Shown: positions 41,569 through 49,057 of the stretch, piece by piece
How positions within the stretch are numbered: position 1 is the stretch's first letter
How the letters are laid out: each line of letters begins with the position of its first letter
Assembly (NCBI RefSeq): GCF_964252635.1
Contig: NZ_CAXUNP010000001.1
Coordinates: forward strand, 124,001 to 188,000
Length of the DNA stretch: 64,000 bases
Direction: 5' to 3'
DNA from: Jatrophihabitans sp964252635
GTDB lineage: Bacteria > Actinomycetota > Actinomycetes > Mycobacteriales > Jatrophihabitantaceae
Translations under genes and position numbers: made by a program
Notes under the pieces: generated by a model
Told to the model about the DNA's origin: nothing
Seen by the model: the letters and a program-made list of their open reading frames with translations, nothing else
Databases searched by the model: none

Positions 41569-42318
41569 ATGACCGGCGTTCAGGGCGTTGAGGGCAAGGT
41601 CGTGGCGATCACGGGGTCGAGCAGCGGTATCGGGGAGGCGACCGCGCGGGAACTCGCCGGCCGGGGTGCCGCGGTGGTGTTGGGCGCACGACGCACCCAG
41701 CGGCTCGACGCGGTGGCCGAACGCATCCGCCACGACGGCGGCCGGGCCGAGGTGGTCGCGGTCGACGTGACGCAACGCGCCGACCTCGAGCGACTGGTGG
41801 CCACCGCGGTCGAGCGCTTCGACCGCCTCGACGTCCTGGTGAGCAACGCCGGAATCGCCCGTACCGGGTTGGTGAGCGAGCTCGACGTGGCCGGCTGGGA
41901 CGCGATGATCGATGTCAACGTGCGCGGCGTGCTGTACGGCATCGCGGCCGCGCTCCCCGTCTTCCGACGGCAGGGCCGCGGTCACTTCGTCACGACGGTG
42001 TCGACCTCAGGACTGAAGATCACCCCGGGCCAGGCCGTGTACGCCGGCACCAAGAACGCCGTGCGGACCCTGCTCGAGGCCCTGCGTCAGGAGTCGACCG
42101 ACGGCTCGCTGCGCACCACGTCGATCTCGCCGGGATTCGTCCGTACCGAGCTCGTCGACGCCGTCGAGAACCCCGACGTCCGCGAACAGATGCAGCAGCG
42201 CATGGCCGAGATCGGTATTGCCCCGGAGGCGGTGGCCAGGGCCATCGCCTTCGCGATCGAGCAGCCCGCCGACGTCGAGATCGGCGACCTGACCATCCGG
42301 CCGGCCGTTCAGAACTGA
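41569..42318 (+). CDS. Short-chain dehydrogenase/reductase
   Basis: A 249-residue classical SDR. The cofactor motif GSSSGIG lies at about 16-22, VSNAGIA near 92, and the catalytic Ser-Tyr-Lys are in TVSTSGLK and YAGTK near 157. Acidic EVVAVDVTQRADLE is typical. It resembles oxidoreductases often repressed by an adjacent TetR. The start ATG follows GAGGAGC. It converges with the next TetR gene, six bases between stops. Confidence 0.92.
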   Translation: MTGVQGVEGKVVAITGSSSGIGEATARELAGRGAAVVLGARRTQRLDAVAERIRHDGGRAEVVAVDVTQRADLERLVATAVERFDRLDVLVSNAGIARTGLVSELDVAGWDAMIDVNVRGVLYGIAAALPVFRRQGRGHFVTTVSTSGLKITPGQAVYAGTKNAVRTLLEALRQESTDGSLRTTSISPGFVRTELVDAVENPDVREQMQQRMAEIGIAPEAVARAIAFAIEQPADVEIGDLTIRPAVQN

Positions 42319-42324
42319 CGGCCG

Positions 42325-42912
42325 TCAGCCCAAGGACGCGCTCGCGGCCCGCAGTTCGTCCAGCGCGGCGAGCGCGTGCCGGCCCAGGTCGTCACCGGCA
42401 GCAGCCCCACCCTCGGACCACGCCGCATACCCGCGCTTGAAGGCCAGCACGCCCAGCTCCGCGGCCAGGTGCGCGGTCGGGTCGGGCACCCCACGGGTGA
42501 CGAGCGCCGTGGTCATGGCCGCGGCCATGCTGACGCTCTTCAACGCGTCGCGTTCCTGCAGTTCGGCGCTCGCGGCCACGGCCGCCTTGAGGCGCGGCCC
42601 GAGGTCGCGGTTCGCCGGACCCATCTCCGTCGACGCGCGGGTGAGGCCGGCCGCGACGGCGTCGAGCGGGCCGGCGCCCGCGGGCGCCTCGGCGATGCCC
42701 TCGGCCAGCAGCCGGCTCAGCGTCTCCTGGCCGGCCACCAGCACCTCGCGCTTGTCGGCGAAGTGCCGGAAGAACGTGCTGCGGGTGACGCCGGCGCGTT
42801 CGGCGATCTGCGCGACCGTCGTCTCGTCGTAGCCCTGCTCGGTGAACAGGTCGACCGCGGCGACGACGAGTCGCTCGCGTGCTCCCGGTTCCCATCGCGC
42901 CATGTCGCTCAT
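42325..42912 (-). CDS. TetR family regulator (epimerase-facing)
   Basis: A 195-residue TetR protein with ARERLVVAAVDLFTEQGYDE, then TTVAQIAERAGVTRSTFFRH and FADKREVLVAGQETL. The first ATG at 42912 lies five bases from a long imperfect palindrome; a second in-frame ATG is three codons in. It is divergent from the NAD-binding protein gene at 42989 and probably represses it. Confidence 0.9.
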   Translation of the reverse strand: MSDMARWEPGARERLVVAAVDLFTEQGYDETTVAQIAERAGVTRSTFFRHFADKREVLVAGQETLSRLLAEGIAEAPAGAGPLDAVAAGLTRASTEMGPANRDLGPRLKAAVAASAELQERDALKSVSMAAAMTTALVTRGVPDPTAHLAAELGVLAFKRGYAAWSEGGAAAGDDLGRHALAALDELRAASASLG

Positions 42913-42916
42913 CCTA

Positions 42917-42942
42917 GGCGATGGGACACATGTCGCATCGCC
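42917..42942. promoter_or_regulatory. Imperfect 26-bp palindrome, TetR/epimerase gap
   Basis: Arms GGCGATG-x-GAC (left) and GTC-x-CATCGCC (right) surround ACAT. A shorter related sequence, GGGACAACAGTCTCA, occurs at 42955-42969 and matches 11 of 15 bases of the palindrome core. Both lie between the divergent starts. Confidence 0.6.
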
Positions 42943-42988
42943 TGTTACCGTGACGGGACAACAGTCTCATCACTGACAGGAGAACACC

Positions 42989-43864
42989 ATGCAGGTCTTC
43001 GTCACCGGCGGCACGGGCACCATCGGCACGGCCGTGGTCGCCGAACTGCTCGCCCACGACCACACCGTCCTCGGCCTGGCTCGCTCCGACGCCTCGGCCC
43101 GGCGCCTCGAGCAGGCCGGCGCCGAAACGGTGCGTGGCAGCATCACCGACCTGGACGTCCTGCAGGACGGCGCCGCACGGTCCGACGGCGTCATTAGCCT
43201 GGCCTTCGACCACGCCGACCCCACCGCGCTCGAGGCCGGGATCGCCGAGGAGAACGCCGCCCTGACCGCGCTCGGCCAGGCCCTCGTCGGCAGCGACCGG
43301 CCGCTCGTCGCCGTCTCGGGCACCCCGTGGATCGCCGGCCGGCTCAGCACCGAGGCCGATCCCCTCCCGACCGAGGGCCCGGTGGCCGGACGGGCGCGGA
43401 CGGTCACGGCCCTGCTCGCCCTCGCCGACCGCGGCGTGCGCTCCTCGGCCGTCCGCCTGCCCCGCACCGTCCACGACGAGGGCAAGGGCGGGTTCGCCGG
43501 CCTGCTCACCGACGCGGCACGACGGACCGGGGTGGCCGGCCACCCCGGCGACGGGACGCAGCGCTGGCCCGCCGTCCACGCCCGCGACGCGGCGGTGCTG
43601 TTCCGCCTGGCCCTGGAATCAGCTCCCGCCGGCACCTCGTGGCACGCGGTCGCCGACGAGGGCGACCCGGTCCGTGACATCGCCGCCGTCATCGGCCGGC
43701 GCCTAGGTCTGCCCGTCGAGCAGGTGCCGGAGGACACCTTCGGGCCGTTCGGGCCGATCTTCGCCGCCGACCAGCCGGCGTCGAGCGAGTACACCCGCAC
43801 GACCCTGGGGTGGAACCCGACGCACCCGAGCCTGCTCTCCGATCTCGAGCTGCTCGAGCCCTGA
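42989..43864 (+). CDS. NAD(P)-dependent epimerase/SDR-like protein
   Basis: A 291-residue extended-SDR-type protein. The nucleotide motif FVTGGTGTIG is at the N-terminus, with GLARSDASARRLEQAGAETV and RGSITDLD as in NAD-dependent epimerases of the 3-beta-HSD/YcjR-like type. The usual YxxxK motif is not obvious, so catalysis may differ. AGGAGAAC precedes the ATG. It is controlled, by position, by the divergent TetR gene. Confidence 0.85.
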   Translation: MQVFVTGGTGTIGTAVVAELLAHDHTVLGLARSDASARRLEQAGAETVRGSITDLDVLQDGAARSDGVISLAFDHADPTALEAGIAEENAALTALGQALVGSDRPLVAVSGTPWIAGRLSTEADPLPTEGPVAGRARTVTALLALADRGVRSSAVRLPRTVHDEGKGGFAGLLTDAARRTGVAGHPGDGTQRWPAVHARDAAVLFRLALESAPAGTSWHAVADEGDPVRDIAAVIGRRLGLPVEQVPEDTFGPFGPIFAADQPASSEYTRTTLGWNPTHPSLLSDLELLEP

Positions 43865-43866
43865 CC

Positions 43867-43942
43867 GGCGACCCGCTTGTCACCTCCGGATCGCGGCGCT
43901 GAAGATCCGCTGGCCGCGACTGCACGATGACGAGCGGGCGCC
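43867..43942. terminator. Possible bidirectional terminator
   Basis: GGCGACCCGCTTGTCA (43867-43882) pairs imperfectly with TGACGAGCGGGCGCC (43928-43942), spanning the gap between the convergent epimerase-like and TetR genes. The long loop lowers confidence. Confidence 0.3.
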
Positions 43943-43946
43943 GCGG

Positions 43947-44657
43947 TCAGCTCGCGTCGACGACGCGATTCAGCCATTCGACGAGTAGGCCGCGCTCGGT
44001 CTCGGTGAGCGTGTCCAGCTGCGGGGCAAGCGCCCGCACGGCGACGACGGGTGCCAAAACCTCCCTTGCGTCGGGCGGGTCGACGTCCGCAACGATGCGA
44101 GCGAGAACCACCCCGAACAGTGCGTCGAACCGACGGGGATCACGGTCGCCGGCCGGCCCCGCCAGCAGGGCAAGCACCGCACCGGTACCCGCGGCGTGGA
44201 TCAGCTCGACCGCCTCGCTCTCACCGACCTGCAACCTGCCCGCCAGGGCAACCCGGTGTACCCGGGCCGCAAGGACCGCCTGACCCGACCGAACGGCCGA
44301 TGACCGGCGGGCGCGGTCCGGGTCGCTGAGCAGGGCGAAGAGCGCGGGATTGACCAGGCCGAAATCCAGATAGGTGCGCCAGCCAACCCACAGGTCCGCT
44401 ACCGGGTCGACGTCGCCGTCGGCAGCCTGAACCGCCGTGGTCGCCTTCTCGGCGACGAACGTGGCCATGGCCTGCTCCGCCACCGCGTCGAGCAGCCCGT
44501 CCTTGTCACCGAAGACTCGATAGATGGTGGGCGCCTGCACCCCGGCACGTTCGGCCACCCGCCGCGTCGTCAGGCCGGCTGCACCGTGCTCCCGCAGCAC
44601 TTGGCCGGCCACGTCGACCAGAACGGCGCGTACGTCGCGAGCACCCACATCGGTCAT
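43947..44657 (-). CDS. TetR family regulator (NmrA-facing)
   Basis: A 236-residue TetR protein. DVRAVLVDVAGQVLREHGAA, then GLTTRRVAERAGVQAPTIYR and VFGDKDGLLDAVAEQ form the DNA-binding domain. The C-terminal region is longer than usual. The start codon directly touches the first of two repeated operator-like sequences, with a TAGCAT -10-like box seven bases upstream, so the message may be leaderless. Divergent from the NmrA-like gene. Confidence 0.9.
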   Translation of the reverse strand: MTDVGARDVRAVLVDVAGQVLREHGAAGLTTRRVAERAGVQAPTIYRVFGDKDGLLDAVAEQAMATFVAEKATTAVQAADGDVDPVADLWVGWRTYLDFGLVNPALFALLSDPDRARRSSAVRSGQAVLAARVHRVALAGRLQVGESEAVELIHAAGTGAVLALLAGPAGDRDPRRFDALFGVVLARIVADVDPPDAREVLAPVVAVRALAPQLDTLTETERGLLVEWLNRVVDAS

Positions 44658-44695
44658 GTTATCGATGCTAACGCATCAGTGTTATCGTTGCTAAG
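44658..44695. promoter_or_regulatory. Direct-repeat operator pair, TetR/NmrA gap
   Basis: GTTATCGATGCTAAC (44658-44672) and GTTATCGTTGCTAAG (44681-44695) are direct repeats, each a quasi-palindrome with GTTA/TAAC ends, 23 bp apart. The first touches the TetR start codon. Confidence 0.65.
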
Positions 44696-44736
44696 ACGCT
44701 GGATCAGCTCATCGACCATGGACACCAGGAGTTCTC

Positions 44737-45594
44737 TTGATCACCGTCACCGGCGCCACCGGCGCCCTGAACGGCGCCACCGTCGAGCATTTGCTGCGGA
44801 CCGTTCCGGCCCGGGACGTGACGGTCGCCGTACGCGATGTCGCCAAGGCCCGTCGCTTCGCCGATCGTGGCGTCGCTGTGCGGCAGGGCGACTACGCCGA
44901 CCCCGACTCGCTGCCCGCCGCGTTCGAAGGCGCCGATCAACTGCTGCTCGTCTCGTCCAATCAGCCGGGCGCCGACACGGTGGCGCTGCACCGGGCCGCG
45001 ATCGACGCTGCTGTCGCCGTCGGCGTCGGGCGCATCCTCTACACCAGCCACCAGGGAGCAGCTCCCGCGAGCCCGTTCGTCCCGGCGGTGGTGCACGCCG
45101 CCACCGAGGACCTGCTCTCCGCGTCAGGCACGCCGTGGACGTCGCTGCGCAACGGTTTCTACGCCCACAGCCTCACCTGGTTGCTCGGGCCGTGGCGTGA
45201 GACGGGCGTGGTCCGCGTCCCGGCCGACGGGCCGGTGTCCTGGACGGCCCGCGACGACGCGGCCGAGGCCGCCGCCGCCGTGCTCGTCTCGAACGGCGCC
45301 TACGACGGGCCCGTCACCCTTACGGCCTCCGCAGCACCCACGTTCGGCGAGGTCGCCGCCATCGCCGGCGAGGTGACCGGTCATCCCGTCGGCTTCGAGG
45401 TGCTGGCCGAGGACGACTGGATCGCCGCGCAGGTCGCGGCCGGACAGGACGAGCGCATGGCCCGGTTCCTGCTCGGCATGTACCAAGCGGCCGCGGACGG
45501 GCTGTTCGCCGGCACCGATCCACTGCTCACCGCCCTGCTCGGACGTGAGCCGCGCACGGTCCGCGACCAGCTCACCGAGGCAACTGCGTCCTGA
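44737..45594 (+). CDS. NmrA-like NAD(P)-binding oxidoreductase
   Basis: A 285-residue atypical SDR of the NmrA/QOR2-like group. The N-terminus is MITVTGATGALNGATVEHLL, where the usual glycine-rich motif reads GATGALNG. RDVTVAVRDVAKARRFADRG and VRQGDYADPDSLPAAFEGAD follow, then LLVSSNQPG and the APFVP-like segment APASPFVP. It starts with TTG at 44737, seven bases after CAGGAG; no better in-frame start exists. Probably a quinone or carbonyl reductase or a redox sensor, repressed by the divergent TetR protein. Confidence 0.85.
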   Translation: MITVTGATGALNGATVEHLLRTVPARDVTVAVRDVAKARRFADRGVAVRQGDYADPDSLPAAFEGADQLLLVSSNQPGADTVALHRAAIDAAVAVGVGRILYTSHQGAAPASPFVPAVVHAATEDLLSASGTPWTSLRNGFYAHSLTWLLGPWRETGVVRVPADGPVSWTARDDAAEAAAAVLVSNGAYDGPVTLTASAAPTFGEVAAIAGEVTGHPVGFEVLAEDDWIAAQVAAGQDERMARFLLGMYQAAADGLFAGTDPLLTALLGREPRTVRDQLTEATAS

Positions 45595-45620
45595 CGCCGG
45601 CGAGGGGGAAGACATCCCGC

Positions 45621-46103
45621 ATGGAGCGCACCGACGACGGCCGGTACATCGTCGTCAACGGTCGGCGCTGGCGCGCCACCGACCCGTCGATCCCGGACGC
45701 GCTGCGCCAGGAGCTCGTCGACGAGCTGATGTCGGCCCGCCGGGCGGTGCGGACCGACCCGGCGACCGCCCGCCCTCGGGTGCAGGACGCCAAGGTGGCG
45801 CTCGGGGAACGCGGCGAACCGTGGTGGGACGAGGCCACCCCGGACGGACGGCATCAGCGACTCGCCGCCACGGCCCGGGCGCTGCTGGGCCACCGCGGCC
45901 CTGACGGCGCGCTCTCGAGCGAGGACCTCGCCCGGGTGGTTGGCGGCACGGGGTGGGCGGCGCTGACCGGCGAGGCCCGGGCCGTGCTCGGCGAGCTCGC
46001 CGCGGCGTCGGTGGTACGCCTCGACCCCGACGAACACCACGTGGTCCACGGCCCGGAATGGGAGCAGCGGTCCGAGCGGTGGTCCGAGCACCCGTCCGGG
46101 TAA
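45621..46103 (+). CDS. Hypothetical protein with DUF3253-like C-terminus
   Basis: A 160-residue soluble protein. The first half (GRYIVVNGRRWRATDPSIPD and DAKVALGERGEPWWDE) resembles a small conserved domain often linked to DUF3253. The second half (ARALLGHRGPDGALSSEDLA, then RVVGGTGWAALTGEARAV) matches DUF3253, a winged-helix-like domain of unknown role. The ATG at 45621 sits after a weak GGGGGAAG ribosome site. Function unknown. Confidence 0.65.
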   Translation: MERTDDGRYIVVNGRRWRATDPSIPDALRQELVDELMSARRAVRTDPATARPRVQDAKVALGERGEPWWDEATPDGRHQRLAATARALLGHRGPDGALSSEDLARVVGGTGWAALTGEARAVLGELAAASVVRLDPDEHHVVHGPEWEQRSERWSEHPSG

Positions 46104-46190
46104 CGCTAGTGCTGCGGGCGGGTGGGTACCTGCACACCAACGGCGTCCGTCGCGGACGACGACAGCGCGAACCACAAGGGGTGCAGGGCA

Positions 46191-46700
46191 ATGGCAGATC
46201 GATGGGCAGGAATTTCGGCGGGCTTGCTCGCAGGCGCAGCCGGCGCGACGGCGATGAACGCGGTCAGCTACCTGGACCAGGCCGTGCGCGGTGACAGCGC
46301 GACCACGTCGGCAGCCGGTTCGTCGGTCTCCAAGACCGCGCAACACACCACCGACGCAGCGGGCTCAGTGGGCTCAGCCACCGAGAACAAGCGCGCGGAA
46401 GCCCTCGGCCCCCTCGGTGGCCTCGGGATCGGGCTCGGCGTGGGTGCTGTCGCCGGTCTGGTCCGTGGGTCGAACGCGACCCCGCCCAAGGCAGTGGCCG
46501 CGATCGCGACCGGTCTCGTGGCCATGGCTGTCGGTGAGGGCGCCGCCGTGGCCACGGGTGCGGCCCGCTCGGACTGGGCCTCCCCCGCCAACCTGCTGCG
46601 TGACCTCGTCCCGCACCTCGCCTACGGGGCAGTCACCGGCTGGGCGTTGCACCGCATGGTCGACCCACGCACCTCGGTGGTCTCGCGCTTCCGCCGCTGA
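46191..46700 (+). CDS. Gly/Ala-rich small membrane protein
   Basis: A 169-residue protein with about four membrane segments: ISAGLLAGAAGATAMNAVSY, LGGLGIGLGVGAVAGLV, AVAAIATGLVAMAVGEGAAV and HLAYGAVTGWALHRM. A polar loop rich in Ser/Thr/Ala follows the first segment. The ATG at 46191 follows AAGGGG; the frame is open further upstream without a better start. No family assignment with a known role; it converges on the oxidoreductase at 46725. Confidence 0.7.
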   Translation: MADRWAGISAGLLAGAAGATAMNAVSYLDQAVRGDSATTSAAGSSVSKTAQHTTDAAGSVGSATENKRAEALGPLGGLGIGLGVGAVAGLVRGSNATPPKAVAAIATGLVAMAVGEGAAVATGAARSDWASPANLLRDLVPHLAYGAVTGWALHRMVDPRTSVVSRFRR

Positions 46701-46724
46701 CCTCGCGGACCGATCGAACGGCCG

Positions 46725-47522
46725 TCAGTCGACGGCCCCGCGGACGTCGCCGGCGACCAGCCGGACGAAATCCTCGTGCGGGTACTGGTCGTCGCCGACG
46801 GCGTGCAGGGCGACCGTGGTGGCACCCGCAGCGACGTATTCGTCGACCTTCGCGACGATGTCGGCCACGGGCTGACGGCCCTGCACGGTCACGAACACCA
46901 CTACCTCGGCCGCGTCCCGCCCGCTCGCCGCACGACCCGCGGCCAACGGCTCCTGCGCCGCTCGCAAGGCCTCGACGGTGGTGTCGCCGGTGAGGATGAC
47001 GCCGTCGCCGTAGGTGGTCGCCAGTTCCAACGTCCTGGGCTTCACGGCCCCGACGAGCAGCGGCGGCGGCGCGGACGGCGGCCAGTCCAGCGCCACGGCG
47101 TCGAGATGCACGTAACGGCCCGAGGTCGTGACCGTCTCGCCGCCCAGCAGCCGGTGCAGCGCGTCGGTGTACTCGCGCAGCAGCGTCATCGGCGACTCGG
47201 CCCGCGAGCCGACCTGACCCATCCAGTCGAGCACGCCGTGCCCGATGCCCGGCACGAAGCGTCCCGGGAACAGCCGCTCGACCGTGGCGATCTCCATGGC
47301 AGTGACCGCCACGTTGCGCAGCGGCACGGGCATGAGGCCGATCCCGACGGCGAGGCGCTGCGTCCACCCGAGCACGGCCGCGGCGGCAGCGACGCCACTC
47401 TCCCGGAAGCAGTCCTCCCAGACCCACAGCTGTTCGAGACCCGCGTCGTCGGCGGCGAGCGCGACGTCGTGCAGGCGCTCCGGAGGGTGGTCGGGCGAGA
47501 AGATCACGCCGAGAGTCGTCAT
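46725..47522 (-). CDS. LLM class (F420-type) oxidoreductase
   Basis: A 265-residue luciferase-like protein, shorter than the one at 1334 and of the F420-dependent subgroup. It has TLGVIFSPDHPPERLHDVAL, then EQLWVWEDCFRESGV, AVGIGLMPVPLRNV and FPGRFVPGIGHGVLDWMGQV. The glycine-rich GIGHG loop contacts F420 in relatives. The ATG at 47522 gives the conserved TTLGV start; another ATG lies three codons upstream. Substrate unknown. Divergent from the DUF1295 gene. Confidence 0.85.
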   Translation of the reverse strand: MTTLGVIFSPDHPPERLHDVALAADDAGLEQLWVWEDCFRESGVAAAAAVLGWTQRLAVGIGLMPVPLRNVAVTAMEIATVERLFPGRFVPGIGHGVLDWMGQVGSRAESPMTLLREYTDALHRLLGGETVTTSGRYVHLDAVALDWPPSAPPPLLVGAVKPRTLELATTYGDGVILTGDTTVEALRAAQEPLAAGRAASGRDAAEVVVFVTVQGRQPVADIVAKVDEYVAAGATTVALHAVGDDQYPHEDFVRLVAGDVRGAVD

Positions 47523-47563
47523 AGGCGTCATCGTGCCGTACCGGGGTGGGTACAAGCAGCGCC

Positions 47564-48364
47564 ATGGGTGTTGATGCAGGCAATCTCCGCACGGTGGTCC
47601 TGGCGAGCGCGGCGGTCACTGCGGCCGCGCAGGCGGCCACCGCCGTCCTCGCGCTGCGCAAGGGCCGCCGCGACTTCGCCGACGGGGTCTGGGGCCCTGG
47701 GCTGGCCGCCATCGCCGTGACCAGCGCCGCGGTCGGTCACGGCGACCCGTGGCGGCGCTGGTCGCTGGCCGCGGTGACGACGGCCTGGGCGGCCCGGCTC
47801 GAACGTCAGATGCTCACCCGGCTGCGCGGCACCGACGAGGAGGACCCGCGCTACACCGAGTTCCTGGACGGTGACTCCACACCGGCGGTGGTGGGCAAGG
47901 TGTTCGTCACCCAGGCCGTGTCGCAGCTGCTCGTGTCGGTGCCCGTGCAGCTCGCCGCCGCCAGTCGGCTGCCGCGCTCGTCGCGTCGGTGGCTGTTCCC
48001 GGTCGGCATCGCTGTCATGGTCGGCGGCGCGGTGATGGAGGCGCTCGCTGATCACCAGAAGGCGACCTACTCCCAGCTTCCGAAGGACGAGAAACCCGAC
48101 GTCCTCGACACCGGCCTGTGGGGCTGGTCGCGGCACCCGAACTACTTCGGCGACTCCCTGGTGTGGGACGGCGCCTGGGTCGCCGCCGCCGCCTCGTCGC
48201 CCGCCGGTTGGACGGTGGCCTCCCCCGTCGCCATGAGTTACCTGCTCGTGTTCGCCACCGGCGCGAAGCGGACCGAGAAGCGGATGCAGGAGCGCCCCGG
48301 CTACCGCGATTACCAGAAGCGGGTCGCGTTCTTCGTCCCGCGCCCGGCGCGCGCTCGCGCCTAG
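47564..48364 (+). CDS. DUF1295 (steroid 5-alpha-reductase-like) membrane protein
   Basis: A 266-residue membrane protein with about six hydrophobic segments. The diagnostic C-terminal part is DVLDTGLWGWSRHPNYFGDS, then LVWDGAW, and KRTEKRMQERPGYRDYQKRV, followed by AFFVPR. This is the NADPH-binding region of the isoprenylcysteine methyltransferase/steroid reductase superfamily. Substrate unknown. A weak hairpin (GTCCC-TACCT-GGGAC, 48371-48385) follows the stop. Confidence 0.85.
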   Translation: MGVDAGNLRTVVLASAAVTAAAQAATAVLALRKGRRDFADGVWGPGLAAIAVTSAAVGHGDPWRRWSLAAVTTAWAARLERQMLTRLRGTDEEDPRYTEFLDGDSTPAVVGKVFVTQAVSQLLVSVPVQLAAASRLPRSSRRWLFPVGIAVMVGGAVMEALADHQKATYSQLPKDEKPDVLDTGLWGWSRHPNYFGDSLVWDGAWVAAAASSPAGWTVASPVAMSYLLVFATGAKRTEKRMQERPGYRDYQKRVAFFVPRPARARA

Positions 48365-48548
48365 CTCTCAGTCCCTACCTGGGACGCGCTCAGGCTGCTC
48401 ACGAGCGGGGACGGCAGCGTGGTCCGGACACCGACAGCAGCCGGCGTAGCGCAGATCACGTCCCGCACCACCCGCGCCGGGCATAGCGGGGTCGGTACGC
48501 GAGTTGTCACCGGCACGTACCACCGTGCACGACCACGAAGGATCTGAG

Positions 48549-48995
48549 ATGACAGCCCTGACGACCTCGGCCCGCGCCGAGCTGCTCTCCACCCGCCTCA
48601 CCGCGCTGCGCGCCGAGCGCGACCAGGCCCAACTCGAACTCGTCGGCGGGGCGTCCGGCGACGCTGCAGACCGCGCGACCAACGTCGACGCGAACGTGCG
48701 CTTCGCGCTGCTCGAGCAGCGCATCCACGCCCTCGAACTCGAACTGGCCGAGCTGCCGCTGCGGCAGCGCCACGACGGCGAGGTGACCATCGGCGATGTC
48801 GTGGTCCTTGACCTCGGCGACGGCCGCGAGACCTTCCTCATCGGCAGCGTCGACGAGGCCACGGACGGTACCGAGGTGCTCACGCCCACCAGCCCGCTCG
48901 GCCGCGTCGTCGTCGGCGCTGCAGTCGGCGACACGGTCACCTACGAGCCGCGGCGCGGGCGCTCCATGCTCGCGACCATCGTCTCGGTCGAGTAG
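48549..48995 (+). CDS. GreA/GreB-family elongation-factor-like protein
   Basis: A 148-residue protein. Residues 5 to about 75 form a coiled-coil hairpin (LTALRAERDQAQLELVGGAS; RFALLEQRIHALELELAELP). Residues about 78-148 form the FKBP-like domain with FLIGSVDEATDGTEVLTPTS, then PLGRVVVGAAVGDTVTYE. In GreA the coiled-coil tip carries acidic residues that reactivate stalled polymerase; here the tip region contains only GASGDAAD, so activity is uncertain. The ATG at 48549 follows GAAGGA. It stands alone after a 184-bp gap. Confidence 0.85.
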   Translation: MTALTTSARAELLSTRLTALRAERDQAQLELVGGASGDAADRATNVDANVRFALLEQRIHALELELAELPLRQRHDGEVTIGDVVVLDLGDGRETFLIGSVDEATDGTEVLTPTSPLGRVVVGAAVGDTVTYEPRRGRSMLATIVSVE

Positions 48996-49057
48996 TCCCC
49001 GCCGCGCCGTCGCAGGGTCCTCCCACGACCGCGACGGGGCGTGCCTACCCTCGTGCC

